This document shows, piece after piece, positions 17,931 through 26,226 of a stretch of 64,000 nt of DNA (its first letter is position 1; each line of letters opens with the position of its first letter). A program made the position numbers and the translations under genes. The notes below the pieces were generated by a model. The model was not told the origin of the DNA. It saw only the letters and a list, made by a program, of their open reading frames with translations, and made no database searches. Origin of the DNA: Methylobacterium sp. SyP6R (GTDB lineage: Bacteria > Pseudomonadota > Alphaproteobacteria > Rhizobiales > Beijerinckiaceae). The stretch spans positions 4,002,001 to 4,066,000 of the forward strand of contig NZ_JAAQRC020000001.1 of assembly GCF_019216885.1 (NCBI RefSeq), read 5' to 3'.

Positions 17931-18521
17931 CTAAACTTTGACCTTCGCCCAGTCGCGCGCTGTGATTGAGGTCACGAGGTCCGGGTTGTTGGCGAAGAAG
18001 TTCCAGGCGTCGCAGCAAGCCTCGACGATCTGCCTGTAGTCACGGAACACCCGATTGGCGAGCTTGTTCTGGCGCACGTATTGCCAGACCAGTTCCATCG
18101 GGTTCAGCTCCGGCGAGGACGCCGGCAGATGCAACAGCGTGATGTTGTCCGGCACCGCCAGGCCACGCGGTCGGCGTGTCTTGGCGGTGCCGTGATAGCC
18201 GGCCCCGTCCAGCACCAGGATCGCGTGTGCGCCCTCGGCCACCTGCTTGCTGATCTCGGCCAAGTGCAGCGACATCATCGCGGTGTTGACCGTCGGCAGC
18301 ACCAAGGCCGCGCTGGTCGCGCGCGCCGGGCAGGCCGCGCCGAACACGTACGCCCACTTGTAGCGTTGGTCGCGGGGCGCCCGCGGGCGCGTGCCCTTGC
18401 GCGCCCAGACCCGCGTCAGCGTGCCCTGCTGGCCGACGCGCGCCTCGTCCTGAAACCAGATCTCGAGCGGCTTGGCGCGGACGGGTTCGGGCAGGACCTC
18501 TGCCACGCGCGCGGCGAAGTT
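17931..18521 (-). CDS. IS630 transposase, catalytic part (orfB, made by -1 frameshift)
   Basis: Carries the DDE catalytic domain: WFQDEARVGQQGTLTRVWA (first Asp), AILVLDGAGYHG (second Asp) and SSPELNPMELVWQYVRQN (Glu). A start codon with ribosome binding site is not evident, and the frame continues from orfA through a run of seven A at 18520-18526 (minus strand TTT AAA AAA ACT), so it is most likely produced as an OrfAB fusion by programmed -1 slippage, giving ...EAFKKNFAARVAEVLPEP. The TAG stop lies inside the terminal repeat. Confidence 0.85.
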   Translation of the reverse strand, partial: NFAARVAEVLPEPVRAKPLEIWFQDEARVGQQGTLTRVWARKGTRPRAPRDQRYKWAYVFGAACPARATSAALVLPTVNTAMMSLHLAEISKQVAEGAHAILVLDGAGYHGTAKTRRPRGLAVPDNITLLHLPASSPELNPMELVWQYVRQNKLANRVFRDYRQIVEACCDAWNFFANNPDLVTSITARDWAKVKV

Positions 18522-19012
18522 TTTTTAAATGCTTCCTGGATCTCCTCGTCGGCCTTGGGATGCTGCGGGCGCACCGAAAGCCGCACGAAGCCAAGCTCCG
18601 CCAGGTGCTTGCCAACGGTGCGCTCGTGCATCTCGACCCCGAACAGATCCTTGATCCGCGCCTGAAGGTCGACCCGGCGCCAGCGCACCACGCCATCGGT
18701 GTCGACGTCCGGCCCCGCCTCGACCAGCGCGGCCAACTGCTGCTTCTGGTCGGTCGTCAGCTTGGCGGCCCGGCCTGGCGCCTTGCGGTCGCTCAGACCT
18801 TCAAGCCCCTCGGCGTTGTAGCGGTGGACCCAATCGCGCAGGGTCTGGCGGTCCATGCCGCAGGAGCGGGCCGCCGTGGTGCGATCGGCACCCTCCAGCA
18901 CCAGCGCGAGCGCCAGCATGCGACGCGCCGCCGGAATGCTCGGCGCCTTGGACGATGCTGCGCGCAACGCCTCAGCGCTCAGATCCGTGCGGGTGATGGC
19001 GATCCCGGTCAT
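18416..19012 (-). CDS. IS630 transposase, DNA-binding part (orfA)
   Basis: Starts with ATG at 19012 behind GGAGAG. The product has an N-terminal helix-turn-helix (ARRMLALALVLEGADRTTAARSCGMDRQTLRDWVHRYN) and a second winged-helix-like region, typical of the IS630/Tc1 N-terminal half. After the A7 slippery run the zero-frame reading is a short Arg/Ser-rich tail without family similarity, so unshifted translation would give a truncated DNA-binding protein that may act as a repressor of transposition, as in other frameshifting IS. Confidence 0.83.
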   Translation of the reverse strand: MTGIAITRTDLSAEALRAASSKAPSIPAARRMLALALVLEGADRTTAARSCGMDRQTLRDWVHRYNAEGLEGLSDRKAPGRAAKLTTDQKQQLAALVEAGPDVDTDGVVRWRRVDLQARIKDLFGVEMHERTVGKHLAELGFVRLSVRPQHPKADEEIQEAFKKTSPRAWQRSCPNPSAPSRSRSGFRTRRASASRAR

Positions 19013-19094
19013 GGCACGCTCTCCTGATCCGTGAACCGAATCAGAACTGGAACCCGCGCGCAACACGCCGAGTCAGCCTCACCGGCCGTTGGTA

Positions 19095-19171
19095 TGACAC
19101 CTCAGGATGAGGTCGAGGGTGGGATAGCAAACACCTGCGATGCTGCTCTCGCAATTCAAACAGGCTCTGAG
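19095..19171. repeat. palindromic repeat family 1, right part of the split copy
   Basis: Resumes as TGACACCTCAGGATGAGG, the returning outer arm, and ends with TTGCGA/GCCTGTTTGA-type sequence in inverted orientation (CAATTCAAACAGGCTCTGAGA), matching the outer end at 17741. The pre-insertion element was therefore bounded by TCTNAGAGCCTGTTTGA inverted repeats. Confidence 0.8.
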
Positions 19172-19178
19172 ATAACCC

Positions 19179-20429
19179 TCACCGTTGCGCCAGCTTCCCC
19201 GTCCCCGGCTCCTGCATCGGCCGCGCGCCCATCGCCACCGGCGACGGGCTGACGAGGCTGCCCGGGCGTATCCGCTGCAAGCCGTTGACGACGATTCGCT
19301 CGCCCCCCGACAGGCCGGAGGTGACGACCCGCAGGCCCTCGACCGTCCGGCCGAGGGTGACGGCGCGGAACTCGGCCCGGCTGTCGGCCCCGACCACCAG
19401 CACGAAGCGCTTGTCCTGGTCGGTGCCGACCGCCCGCTCGTCGACGAGGAGCAGCCGCTCGGGGGCCGCCTGGCCGAGGCGCAGGCGGGCGAACTGGCCG
19501 GGAATGAGGTGCCCGTCGGCATTGGCGATCGTTGCGCGCACCCGCACCGTGCCGCTGCGGCCATCGACCTTGTTGTCGATGAACTGGAGGTGCCCGGTCG
19601 CGCGCTCGCCGTCGGCGGTCGCCATCTCGACCGGGATGCGGTCCAGCCGGCCGCGCCGGCCGGAGGGCTCGGCGATCGAGCCGAGCGCCTTCAGCACCAC
19701 CGCCTCGTCGGCGTCGAAACTCGCATAGATCGGATCGACCGAGACGAGGGTCGTCAGCACCGCCGCTCCCGCCCCCGTCGCCACGAGGTTGCCGGGGGTG
19801 ATCTCCCGGCGCCCGACCCGGCCGCCGACCGCGGCCCGCACCTGCGTGTAGTCGAGGTTGAGGCGCGCCGCCGCCAGGGTCGCCTTGGCGGCATCGAGAT
19901 TGGCCTTGGCTTCCTTGAAGGCGTTCGCCCGCACGTCGAGGTCGCGCGCGGTCACGATGCGCTGGTCGGAGAGGCGCTGCCCGCGCTCGTAGTCGCTCGC
20001 CGTCAGGGCCAGGCGCGCCTCGGCGCCGGCCACCTGCGCTTCCAGGCGCTGGACTTCCGCGGCGTAGGGCGCGGGGTCGATGGTCACCAGGAGGTCGCCG
20101 GCCTTTACCAGCGCGCCTTCCGCGAAATGCGTCGCCTGCACGGCGCCGCCGACCCGGGCGCGCACGTCGATCCGCTCGACCGCCTCGAGCCGGCCCGAGA
20201 ATTCGTCGAACAAAACCACGTCGCGGGGCTCGACCGTCGCAACCGGCACCGGTACCGCCGGCTCGGCCGGCGGCGTCGCGGCGGCGGCCTGCCCTGAGGA
20301 CAAGCGCGGCAGCGGCAGGTAAGGAGTGGAGGCCCCGGCGAGCAGCGCGAGGGCGAGGCCGGCCGCGACGAGGAGCGGGGGACGGGAGGGGACGACAGAA
20401 GGCTCGGGATTCACGACCGGCTCCGACAT
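19179..20429 (-). CDS. RND efflux periplasmic adaptor (MFP family)
   Basis: A 416-residue membrane-fusion protein: a non-cleaved or lipid-free signal anchor at residues 19-35 (LLVAAGLALALLAGAST), barrel-sandwich halves (RVGGAVQATHFAEGALVKAGDLLVTID and DYTQVRAAVGGRVG) around a coiled-coil hairpin, and a beta-barrel/C-terminal domain. It should bridge the RND pump encoded at 14251-17448 and an outer-membrane channel. The ATG at 20429 has no visible Shine-Dalgarno and begins one base from a 16-bp inverted repeat, so the mRNA may be leaderless or nearly so. It is divergent from the TetR gene, which probably represses it. Confidence 0.9.
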   Translation of the reverse strand: MSEPVVNPEPSVVPSRPPLLVAAGLALALLAGASTPYLPLPRLSSGQAAAATPPAEPAVPVPVATVEPRDVVLFDEFSGRLEAVERIDVRARVGGAVQATHFAEGALVKAGDLLVTIDPAPYAAEVQRLEAQVAGAEARLALTASDYERGQRLSDQRIVTARDLDVRANAFKEAKANLDAAKATLAAARLNLDYTQVRAAVGGRVGRREITPGNLVATGAGAAVLTTLVSVDPIYASFDADEAVVLKALGSIAEPSGRRGRLDRIPVEMATADGERATGHLQFIDNKVDGRSGTVRVRATIANADGHLIPGQFARLRLGQAAPERLLLVDERAVGTDQDKRFVLVVGADSRAEFRAVTLGRTVEGLRVVTSGLSGGERIVVNGLQRIRPGSLVSPSPVAMGARPMQEPGTGKLAQR

Positions 20430-20430
20430 C

Positions 20431-20446
20431 TGTAAGGTTCGTTACA
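20431..20446. promoter_or_regulatory. candidate TetR operator
   Basis: TGTAA-N6-TTACA, a perfect 5-bp inverted repeat one base upstream of the adaptor start codon, inside the 88-base gap shared with the divergent tetR. Divergent TetR-efflux pairs normally carry such an operator. A second AT-rich imperfect palindrome, TTATCTATCAATCGATATAA (20479-20498), lies nearer the regulator and is an alternative site. Confidence 0.55.
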
Positions 20447-20517
20447 CATGTCGACGTGGACGCCGGCCGTCAAGCGACTTATCTATCAATCGATATAAAA
20501 AGTGGAGCCGGCGGACG

Positions 20518-21159
20518 ATGACGATGGGGCGGCCCCGGGCCTTCTGCACGGAGAAGGCCCTCGACGAGGCGATGGAGGTGTTCTGGCGCCACGGCTATGA
20601 CGGGGCGACGCTGGCGATGCTGACCAAGGCGATGGGCATCAAGCCGCCGAGCCTCTACGCCGCCTTCGGCAGCAAGGAGGGCCTGTTGAAGGCCGCCCTC
20701 GACCGCTATGCCGAGCGCCGCTCCGCGCACATGCGCTACGTGCTGGCCGGCGCGACCGCCCGCGACGTGGCCGAGCGCTTCCTGTCGAGCATCGCCGAGA
20801 GCCACACCGATCCGGCGAACCCGCCCGGCTGCCTGCTGGTCCAGGGGGGGCTGGCCTGCGGCGCCGGTTCCGAGAACATCCCGTTCGAGCTCGCCGCCCG
20901 CCGCGCCCAGACCGAGGCCGAACTGCGTGAGCGCTTCGTGCGGGCGAAGGCCGAGGGCGACCTGACCACGGGCGACCTGACCACGGGCGACCTGGCGGAC
21001 GACGCCGACCCGGCGGCGCTCGCCCGCTTCCTGTCGACGGTCGCCTCGGGGATGGGGGTACTGGCCTCCTCGGGCGCCGACCGCGAGGCGTTGCGCGAGG
21101 TGGCCCGCGTGTCGCTCGGGGCGTTCCCGCGGGGCGATGCGACGACCGGTCCGGATTGA
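20518..21159 (+). CDS. TetR/AcrR family transcriptional regulator
   Basis: A 213-residue one-component repressor. The N-terminal HTH spans about residues 10-55, with the TetR signature [43 protein letters not shown]. The C-terminal ligand domain is of the kind with [11 protein letters not shown] near the middle (COG1309, TetR_C type). A direct duplication encodes [12 protein letters not shown] near residues 148-159. It is divergent from the efflux adaptor gene and most likely controls the RND system and itself. Confidence 0.9.
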   Translation: MTMGRPRAFCTEKALDEAMEVFWRHGYDGATLAMLTKAMGIKPPSLYAAFGSKEGLLKAALDRYAERRSAHMRYVLAGATARDVAERFLSSIAESHTDPANPPGCLLVQGGLACGAGSENIPFELAARRAQTEAELRERFVRAKAEGDLTTGDLTTGDLADDADPAALARFLSTVASGMGVLASSGADREALREVARVSLGAFPRGDATTGPD

Positions 21160-21542
21160 CCGGAATCCGACGTGGCCGCACGGGCCGCCGAGTCCGGAGC
21201 CTGCCCATGGAACGAATCCCCGTTCGTCACGGGAAAATGCATCTAAATCAAAGACCTGGAGCAGCACCCACTGACATCGTGATCGCACGCCGTTCTCGTC
21301 GTCGCGACCGATTCCGTTCGATCAGCCGTGACCGGCCCCTGCCCGAGGTGATTGCGCTGACGGCTCAGCGTCTTCGGTCGGTAGCGGGGTTAAGTATTCG
21401 GCATAACTGCCGTGGGGTCAGCTTTTTACAAAAAATTATTTCGCCTCTGGTTTCGTGTCTGCCCGGGGGCATCCGCCCCACCCCCTACAGGCCCAGTGCC
21501 AAGCCCTCAAGGCAAGCAGTGCGTCGCGAGCTGGATCACCGC
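21160..21542 (+). other. upstream region of the chemoreceptor gene
   Basis: About 380 bases. Two AT-richer patches (21236-21255 and 21405-21450, with TTTTTACAAAAAATTATTT) are unusual for this genome and probably contain the promoter of the chemoreceptor. No repeat or gene was recognised. Confidence 0.45.
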
Positions 21543-23699
21543 ATGTTTTCCATGTCCAAGCTGGCCGTCAGGCTGCCCTCGACCATCGTCGGTCTCGCGC
21601 TCGTCAGCGCGACGGTCATGGGCGGCCTGAGTTGGTATTCGGCCAAGAACAGCCTCGTCTCTGCCGTCCAGGACCGGCTCGCGCTGTCCGCGACGGCGAC
21701 CGGCCACGGCATCGCCCTGGTCGCCGATCAGGCCAGGACCGATTTCACCGCCGCCGCCGGTCACCCGCAGGTGGCCTCGAACTTCACCGACCTGATCGAG
21801 AACCTCGATCCGGGCAAGCCGGACTATGCCGGGATCCTGGCGGCCTTCCGGGCCCCGCCGAGCCCCGAGGCGCGGCTCGCCTTCGACGGCACCACGACCA
21901 ACACCATGTATGGCCGCCGGCACGTCAAGGTGCAGGAGGTGGCCCGCAAGCTCCTGAGCCAGCCCGGTCACGCCGACCTGCTGTTCCTCGATCCGAACGG
22001 ACGCATCGTCTACACGGCGACGAAGGGCGACGACTTCGCCGCCTCGGTCACCGACCCGGCCCTGCGCGACACCGGCCTCGCCCGGCTGTTCGAGCAGATG
22101 AAGGGGGCCGGGCCCGACGCGGTGTCGTTTGCCGACTTCTCCGCCTATCCGGTCGGCGGCACGCCCGCGGCCTTCATCGGCAAGGCGATGAGCCGGCGTG
22201 CCAACGTCGCCATGGGCACCGCGCAGGCGGTGGAGCGGGCCGGCTACATCGTGATGCGGATGTCGCCCGCCCTGTTCGACGCGACCCTGGCGCAGCGCGC
22301 CGGCCTCGGCGAGACCGGCCAGGCCCTGGTGGTCGGTGCCGACGGGCTCCTGCGCGGCAAGCCGCCGCTCTCGGCAGGCGTCGCGGCCGGCATGCCCGCA
22401 AGCGCGCTCGGCATCGCCCCGGACCGCCTCGCCGCGAAGGCGCCGTTCTCCTACGCGGCGTCCGACGGCCGCCACATGGCGGTCGCCGCCACGGTGCCGG
22501 TCCTCGGCGCCCCCTGGACCATGCTGGCGGAGCAGTCGGAGGCCGAGGCGCTCCGGGCGGTGGACGAGCTGTCCCGCCTCCTCGTGATGATCGGGCTTGC
22601 CGTGCTCGCCGGCACGGCGGTGCTCGGGCTCCTGATGTCGCGGGCGATCGTGCGTCCCCTCGCGGCGCTCACGACGGCGATCAAGGCGCTGGCCGCCCGC
22701 CAGACCCTCGACGAGGTGCCCGGCCACCGGCGCCGCGACGAGATCGGCGACATCGCCCGGGCCGTGGTGATGATCCGCGACGTGTCGCTGGAAGAGGCGG
22801 CCCAGCAGCTCCAGACCACCGAGGCCGCGCGCCTGCGCGAGGAGCAGGCCCGCCGCAGCATGCTGCGCGACCTCGCCGACCGGTTCGAGGTCTCGGTCGG
22901 CGGCATCGTGGCGCGGGTCTCGGGCGCGGCCGAGGGTCTGAGCGGGGCCTCCGGTGCCGTGACGCGGGCGGTCGACGGAACCGCGTCCCGCTCGGTCAGC
23001 GTCGCGTCCACCGCCCGGCAGACCAGCGGCAATGTCGGCGCCGTCGCGGCGGCAGCGGAGGAGTTGGGCGCGACCGTGGCGGAGATCGGCCGGCAGGTCG
23101 TGCAGGCCGCCGGCATGTCGGCCGAGGCGGTGGCCCAGGCCCAGGCCGCCGGCGGGACGATGGCGGACCTGTCCGCGGCGGCCGCCCGCATCGGCGACGT
23201 CGTCGGCCTCGTCTCGCAGATCGCCAGTCAGACCAACCTGCTGGCGCTCAACGCCACCATCGAGGCGGCCCGCGCGGGCGCGGCCGGACGCGGCTTCGCG
23301 GTGGTCGCGGCGGAGGTGAAGGAACTCGCCGGCCAGACGGCACGAGCCACCGACGAGATCGGCCGCCACGTCGCGGCGATCCAGTCCACCAGCCAGGGCG
23401 CCGGGGAGGCGATCGCCGGCGTCACCGCGCAGATCGAGGCGATGAGCCAGGTCACCACCGGCATCGCCTCGGCGATCGAGGAGCAGGGCGCGATGACCCA
23501 CGAGATCGTGCGCCAGATGGCCGAGGCGACCGACGGCACCTCCGCGATGACCCGCGACATCGCCGAGGTCGCCGATGCCGCCGAGACGGCAGGCCGTGCG
23601 GCCTGCGAGGTGGCGCAGGTCTCCGACGACCTGTCGGACCAGTGCGCCCGCCTGCGCCAGGAGGTCGACGGCTTCCTGGCCAGCGTGCGGGCGGCCTGA
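21543..23699 (+). CDS. methyl-accepting chemotaxis protein
   Basis: A 718-residue transmembrane chemoreceptor. TM1 is at about 13-33, followed by a periplasmic sensor of about 300 residues with Cache-like features ([25 protein letters not shown]), TM2 near 343-365, a HAMP linker ([17 protein letters not shown]...[11 protein letters not shown]) and a cytoplasmic signalling hairpin whose tip [20 protein letters not shown] is near residue 560. It would couple a small-molecule ligand to CheA/CheW. No C-terminal CheR/CheB pentapeptide is seen. It stands alone, with no che genes nearby. The start could also be the ATG three codons later. Confidence 0.93.
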   Translation: MFSMSKLAVRLPSTIVGLALVSATVMGGLSWYSAKNSLVSAVQDRLALSATATGHGIALVADQARTDFTAAAGHPQVASNFTDLIENLDPGKPDYAGILAAFRAPPSPEARLAFDGTTTNTMYGRRHVKVQEVARKLLSQPGHADLLFLDPNGRIVYTATKGDDFAASVTDPALRDTGLARLFEQMKGAGPDAVSFADFSAYPVGGTPAAFIGKAMSRRANVAMGTAQAVERAGYIVMRMSPALFDATLAQRAGLGETGQALVVGADGLLRGKPPLSAGVAAGMPASALGIAPDRLAAKAPFSYAASDGRHMAVAATVPVLGAPWTMLAEQSEAEALRAVDELSRLLVMIGLAVLAGTAVLGLLMSRAIVRPLAALTTAIKALAARQTLDEVPGHRRRDEIGDIARAVVMIRDVSLEEAAQQLQTTEAARLREEQARRSMLRDLADRFEVSVGGIVARVSGAAEGLSGASGAVTRAVDGTASRSVSVASTARQTSGNVGAVAAAAEELGATVAEIGRQVVQAAGMSAEAVAQAQAAGGTMADLSAAAARIGDVVGLVSQIASQTNLLALNATIEAARAGAAGRGFAVVAAEVKELAGQTARATDEIGRHVAAIQSTSQGAGEAIAGVTAQIEAMSQVTTGIASAIEEQGAMTHEIVRQMAEATDGTSAMTRDIAEVADAAETAGRAACEVAQVSDDLSDQCARLRQEVDGFLASVRAA

Positions 23700-24236
23700 C
23701 CGGGGCCGGCGGGCCGAGGATCATGGGACGGGTGGAGGCGACGCCCGGGCACGACGCCCGAGGCGCCGCTTCATCGTGTCGGACCAGGCATTGGGCCGAG
23801 GCGATCATCTATGGTCCCTGCGGCAAGACCGTGAACCGGGCCGCTTTTGACCGCCCCGAAGCCCGGAAATCCAAGCATCTGGAGCGCTGATCATACGAAA
23901 TCAGGAAGATCACTTCCAGATTTCGTATGATCAGTCCGCGCGGCGCCTGAGCAAAGCCGCTTTCCGCATCGCAAAGCGATCAATCGGAAACCGTATGAGT
24001 TGCACACCGGCTTCGCGGTCCCTGGCGAACGAAACCTGTGGCATGGTGAGGGCGCCGTCGGCGGAGAGATCGGTTCGTCTTTGGTGTGCCAGACCCCGCG
24101 TATCAGTTGGATCCGGGCTCCTCTTCAGTCCCCTCGCTTGCGTCACGGGCCGGTCCTCGGGCCAGCCCCGGAGCGCGTCATTTAGATTTGATCTCACGGG
24201 AGCCTGCGCCGGCGGCCTGACGGCAAGGAGATCGTG
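23700..24236. other. non-coding region upstream of the IS110-type transposase gene
   Basis: About 540 bases without a convincing gene. It contains the hairpin at 23888-23933 and then about 300 bases leading directly to the transposase gene. In IS110 elements the segment upstream of the gene encodes the bridge RNA, so part of 23934-24236 may be that RNA; the left end of the element was not located. Confidence 0.45.
23888..23933. repeat. 46-bp near-perfect hairpin
   Basis: TGATCATACGAAATC-A-GGAAG-ATCA-CTTCC-A-GATTTCGTATGATCA: twenty paired positions interrupted only by one A/A mismatch, loop ATCA. No T-run follows. It may be a REP-type palindrome, and IS110-group elements often insert at such palindromes. 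Confidence 0.8.
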
Positions 24237-25334
24237 ATGAAGGTCCTCTACCCCCGCTGCGCCGCCCTCGATGTTCACAAGGACACCGTCGTCGCAGCCA
24301 TCCGTCTGGCCGAGAGCAGCGAGGTTCAGCGTGAGGTGCGTACGTTTGCCACCACCACGCCCGCTCTGCTCGACCTCTCCGCCTGGCTCGACGAGCACGC
24401 CTGCACCCATGTCGCCATGGAGGCGACCGGCATCTACTGGCGCCCGGTCTGGCAGGTCCTCGACGCCGACAGCCGCACCCTGATCCTGGCCAATGCCGCC
24501 CATGTCAAGAACGTGCCCGGCCGCAAGACCGACGTCGCCGACGCGGTCTGGCTCTCCGACCTGCTCGCCCACGGCCTGATCCGCGCCAGCTTCGTGCCCG
24601 AGGCTCAGACCCAGGCGATGCGCGACCTGCTGCGCACCCGCAAGCAACTGGTCCGCGAGCAGGCCAGCCACGTCCAGCGCATCCAGAAGACCCTCGAGGA
24701 GGCCAACCTCAAGCTCGCCTCGGTGCTCACCGACATCATGGGCCAGTCCGGTCGCGCCGTGCTCGACGCGCTGGTCAAGGGCGAGCGCGATCCGGCTGGG
24801 CTGCAGGCGCTGGTCAGCCCGCGGGTGAAGGCGGCGCCCGAGGCGATCCGGGCCGCGCTCACGGGCCGGATCGGGGATCACCACCGTTTCCTGCTCGGTG
24901 TGCATCTACGCCAGTACGACGGGTTGGGGCGAGCGATCGCGGAGATCGACGCGCAGGTGGAGCGCGACCTCGGCCCTTTCCGGGAAGCGGTGAAGCTGCT
25001 GGTGACGATCCCGGGCATCAGTGACCTCACCGCGCAGGTGATCCTCTCCGAGATCGGCCCCGACATGAGCCGCTTCCCGACCGCCGGCCATCTGATCTCC
25101 TGGGCCGGGCTGTGCCCGAGGAACGACGAGAGCGCGGGCAAGCGGCGCTCGACACGGCTGCGCAAGGGGGCGCCCTGGCTCAAGACGGCGCTGGTCCAGG
25201 CAGCCTGGGCCGGGATACGCAAGAAGACGAGCTACATCAGGGCGCAGTTCCAGCGTCTGCGAGGCCGGCGTGGTCCCAAGAAGGCGATCTGCGCCGTGGC
25301 AGCTTCGATACTAACGGCGATCTCAAACCCGTAG
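24237..25334 (+). CDS. IS110-family transposase, 3'-truncated
   Basis: A 366-residue DEDD transposase. The N-terminal RuvC-like domain shows CAALDVHKDTVVAAIR, AMEATGIYWRPVWQVL and KTDVADAVWLSDLLAHGL (acidic residues), and the C-terminal domain shows LVTIPGISDLTAQVILSEIG and the Ser-containing NDESAGKRRSTRLRKGAPWLK. Relatives continue past ...KKAICAVAASILTA for roughly 40-60 more residues; here the frame ends after ISNP, so the tail is missing. The last 11 codons use rare triplets (ATA, CTA, ACG, TCG) unlike the GC-rich codons before them, which suggests a junction with foreign sequence. Probably inactive. Confidence 0.8.
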   Translation: MKVLYPRCAALDVHKDTVVAAIRLAESSEVQREVRTFATTTPALLDLSAWLDEHACTHVAMEATGIYWRPVWQVLDADSRTLILANAAHVKNVPGRKTDVADAVWLSDLLAHGLIRASFVPEAQTQAMRDLLRTRKQLVREQASHVQRIQKTLEEANLKLASVLTDIMGQSGRAVLDALVKGERDPAGLQALVSPRVKAAPEAIRAALTGRIGDHHRFLLGVHLRQYDGLGRAIAEIDAQVERDLGPFREAVKLLVTIPGISDLTAQVILSEIGPDMSRFPTAGHLISWAGLCPRNDESAGKRRSTRLRKGAPWLKTALVQAAWAGIRKKTSYIRAQFQRLRGRRGPKKAICAVAASILTAISNP

Positions 25335-25406
25335 AGCCAGTTTCTATTTAGGGATTGCTGGGGTTGCAGAACCAACAGCGCAGAGAAGCCTTCCATCCCA
25401 TTCGCG

Positions 25407-25461
25407 ACCTCATCCTGAGGTGTCGGTCCATCTCGATGGACCGACACCTCAGGATGAGGTC
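25407..25461. repeat. palindromic repeat family 1, short copy
   Basis: ACCTCATCCTGAGGTGTCGGTCCAT and its exact complement around a TCGA centre: outer arms only, with the middle of the element deleted. It lies between the IS110 remnant and ung. Confidence 0.85.
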
Positions 25462-25515
25462 GTGTGTGGGACGGACTACGCTGATCAGACAAGCAAGATC
25501 TGACAGAAGATCCCC

Positions 25516-26220
25516 CTACGCCAGCCGCCAGTCGATCGGTTCCAGCCCGTTCTCCTCCAGCCATGCATTGGCCCGCCCGAACGGCCGGCTGCCGCGGAAA
25601 TCCGCCTTGCGGTTGAGGGGCGAGGGGTGACCGGCCTCCAGAACCAGATGCTTGGTGCCATCGATCAGGGCGGCGCGCTGGCGGGCCGGTGCGCCCCAGA
25701 GCAGGAAGGCCACCGCCGGGCGCTCCGCCGAGACCGCTTGGACCGCCTGATCGGTCAGCGCCGACCAGCCGAGCTTCATGTGGGCGCCGGACTTCCCCGC
25801 CTCGACGGTGAGCGCCGCATTGAGGAGCAGCACGCCCTGGCGCGCCCAGGGGGTGAGGTCGCCGGAGGTCGGCACCGGGGAGCCGGTCTCCTCCGCCATC
25901 TCGGCCAGGATCACCTTGAGCGAGGCCGGCAGCCGGCGCCTGCCGACATACGAGAAGGCGAGGCCGTGGGCATCGCCCGGTGTCGGGTAGGGGTCCTGCC
26001 CGAGGATCACCGCCCGCACCCGGTCGAGCGGCGTCAGCGTCAGCGCGTTGAAGATGTCGTCCGGCGCCGGCAGCACCCGGGCGCCGGCGGTCCTGCGGGC
26101 ATCGACCGCCTCGGCGACCCGCTCGGCGCTGCCGTCCTGGAAGAAGGGCAGGGCGAGCCAGGGCGACCCGGAGGCCTGGAAGCGGGCGAGCGCGCCCGCC
26201 ACGGAATCGTCTGTCGGCAT
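25516..26220 (-). CDS. ung: uracil-DNA glycosylase, family 1
   Basis: A 234-residue UDG that removes uracil from DNA in base excision repair. The water-activating motif GQDPYP is at 74-79 (Asp76), the LLLNAALTVEAGKSGAH segment follows, and the minor-groove loop HPSPLN is at 198-203 (His198). It starts 6 bases after the stop of the upstream 5'-nucleotidase-like gene, so the two are probably co-transcribed. Confidence 0.95.
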   Translation of the reverse strand: MPTDDSVAGALARFQASGSPWLALPFFQDGSAERVAEAVDARRTAGARVLPAPDDIFNALTLTPLDRVRAVILGQDPYPTPGDAHGLAFSYVGRRRLPASLKVILAEMAEETGSPVPTSGDLTPWARQGVLLLNAALTVEAGKSGAHMKLGWSALTDQAVQAVSAERPAVAFLLWGAPARQRAALIDGTKHLVLEAGHPSPLNRKADFRGSRPFGRANAWLEENGLEPIDWRLA

Positions 26221-26226
26221 CGGACC

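Larger units (their letters stand above)
17920..19094 (-). mobile_element. IS630-family insertion sequence (1175 bp)
   Basis: Left end TACCAACGGCCCTAAAC and right end (complement) TACCAACGGCCGGTGAG form a terminal inverted repeat of at least 11 identical bases. Inside are two overlapping transposase frames read on the minus strand. TGA flanks both ends (17917-17919 and 19095-19097), and deleting the element plus one TGA recreates an uninterrupted family 1 repeat. If only the inner CCAACGG ends are counted the flanks are TA/TA, the usual IS630 duplication; the comparison with the empty repeat favours 3 bp. The element looks complete. Confidence 0.88.

Noticed and set aside
23888-23933. Rho-independent terminator of the chemoreceptor gene.
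   Set aside because: The stem is long and not GC-rich, no T-run follows on either strand, and it lies almost 190 bases after the stop codon.
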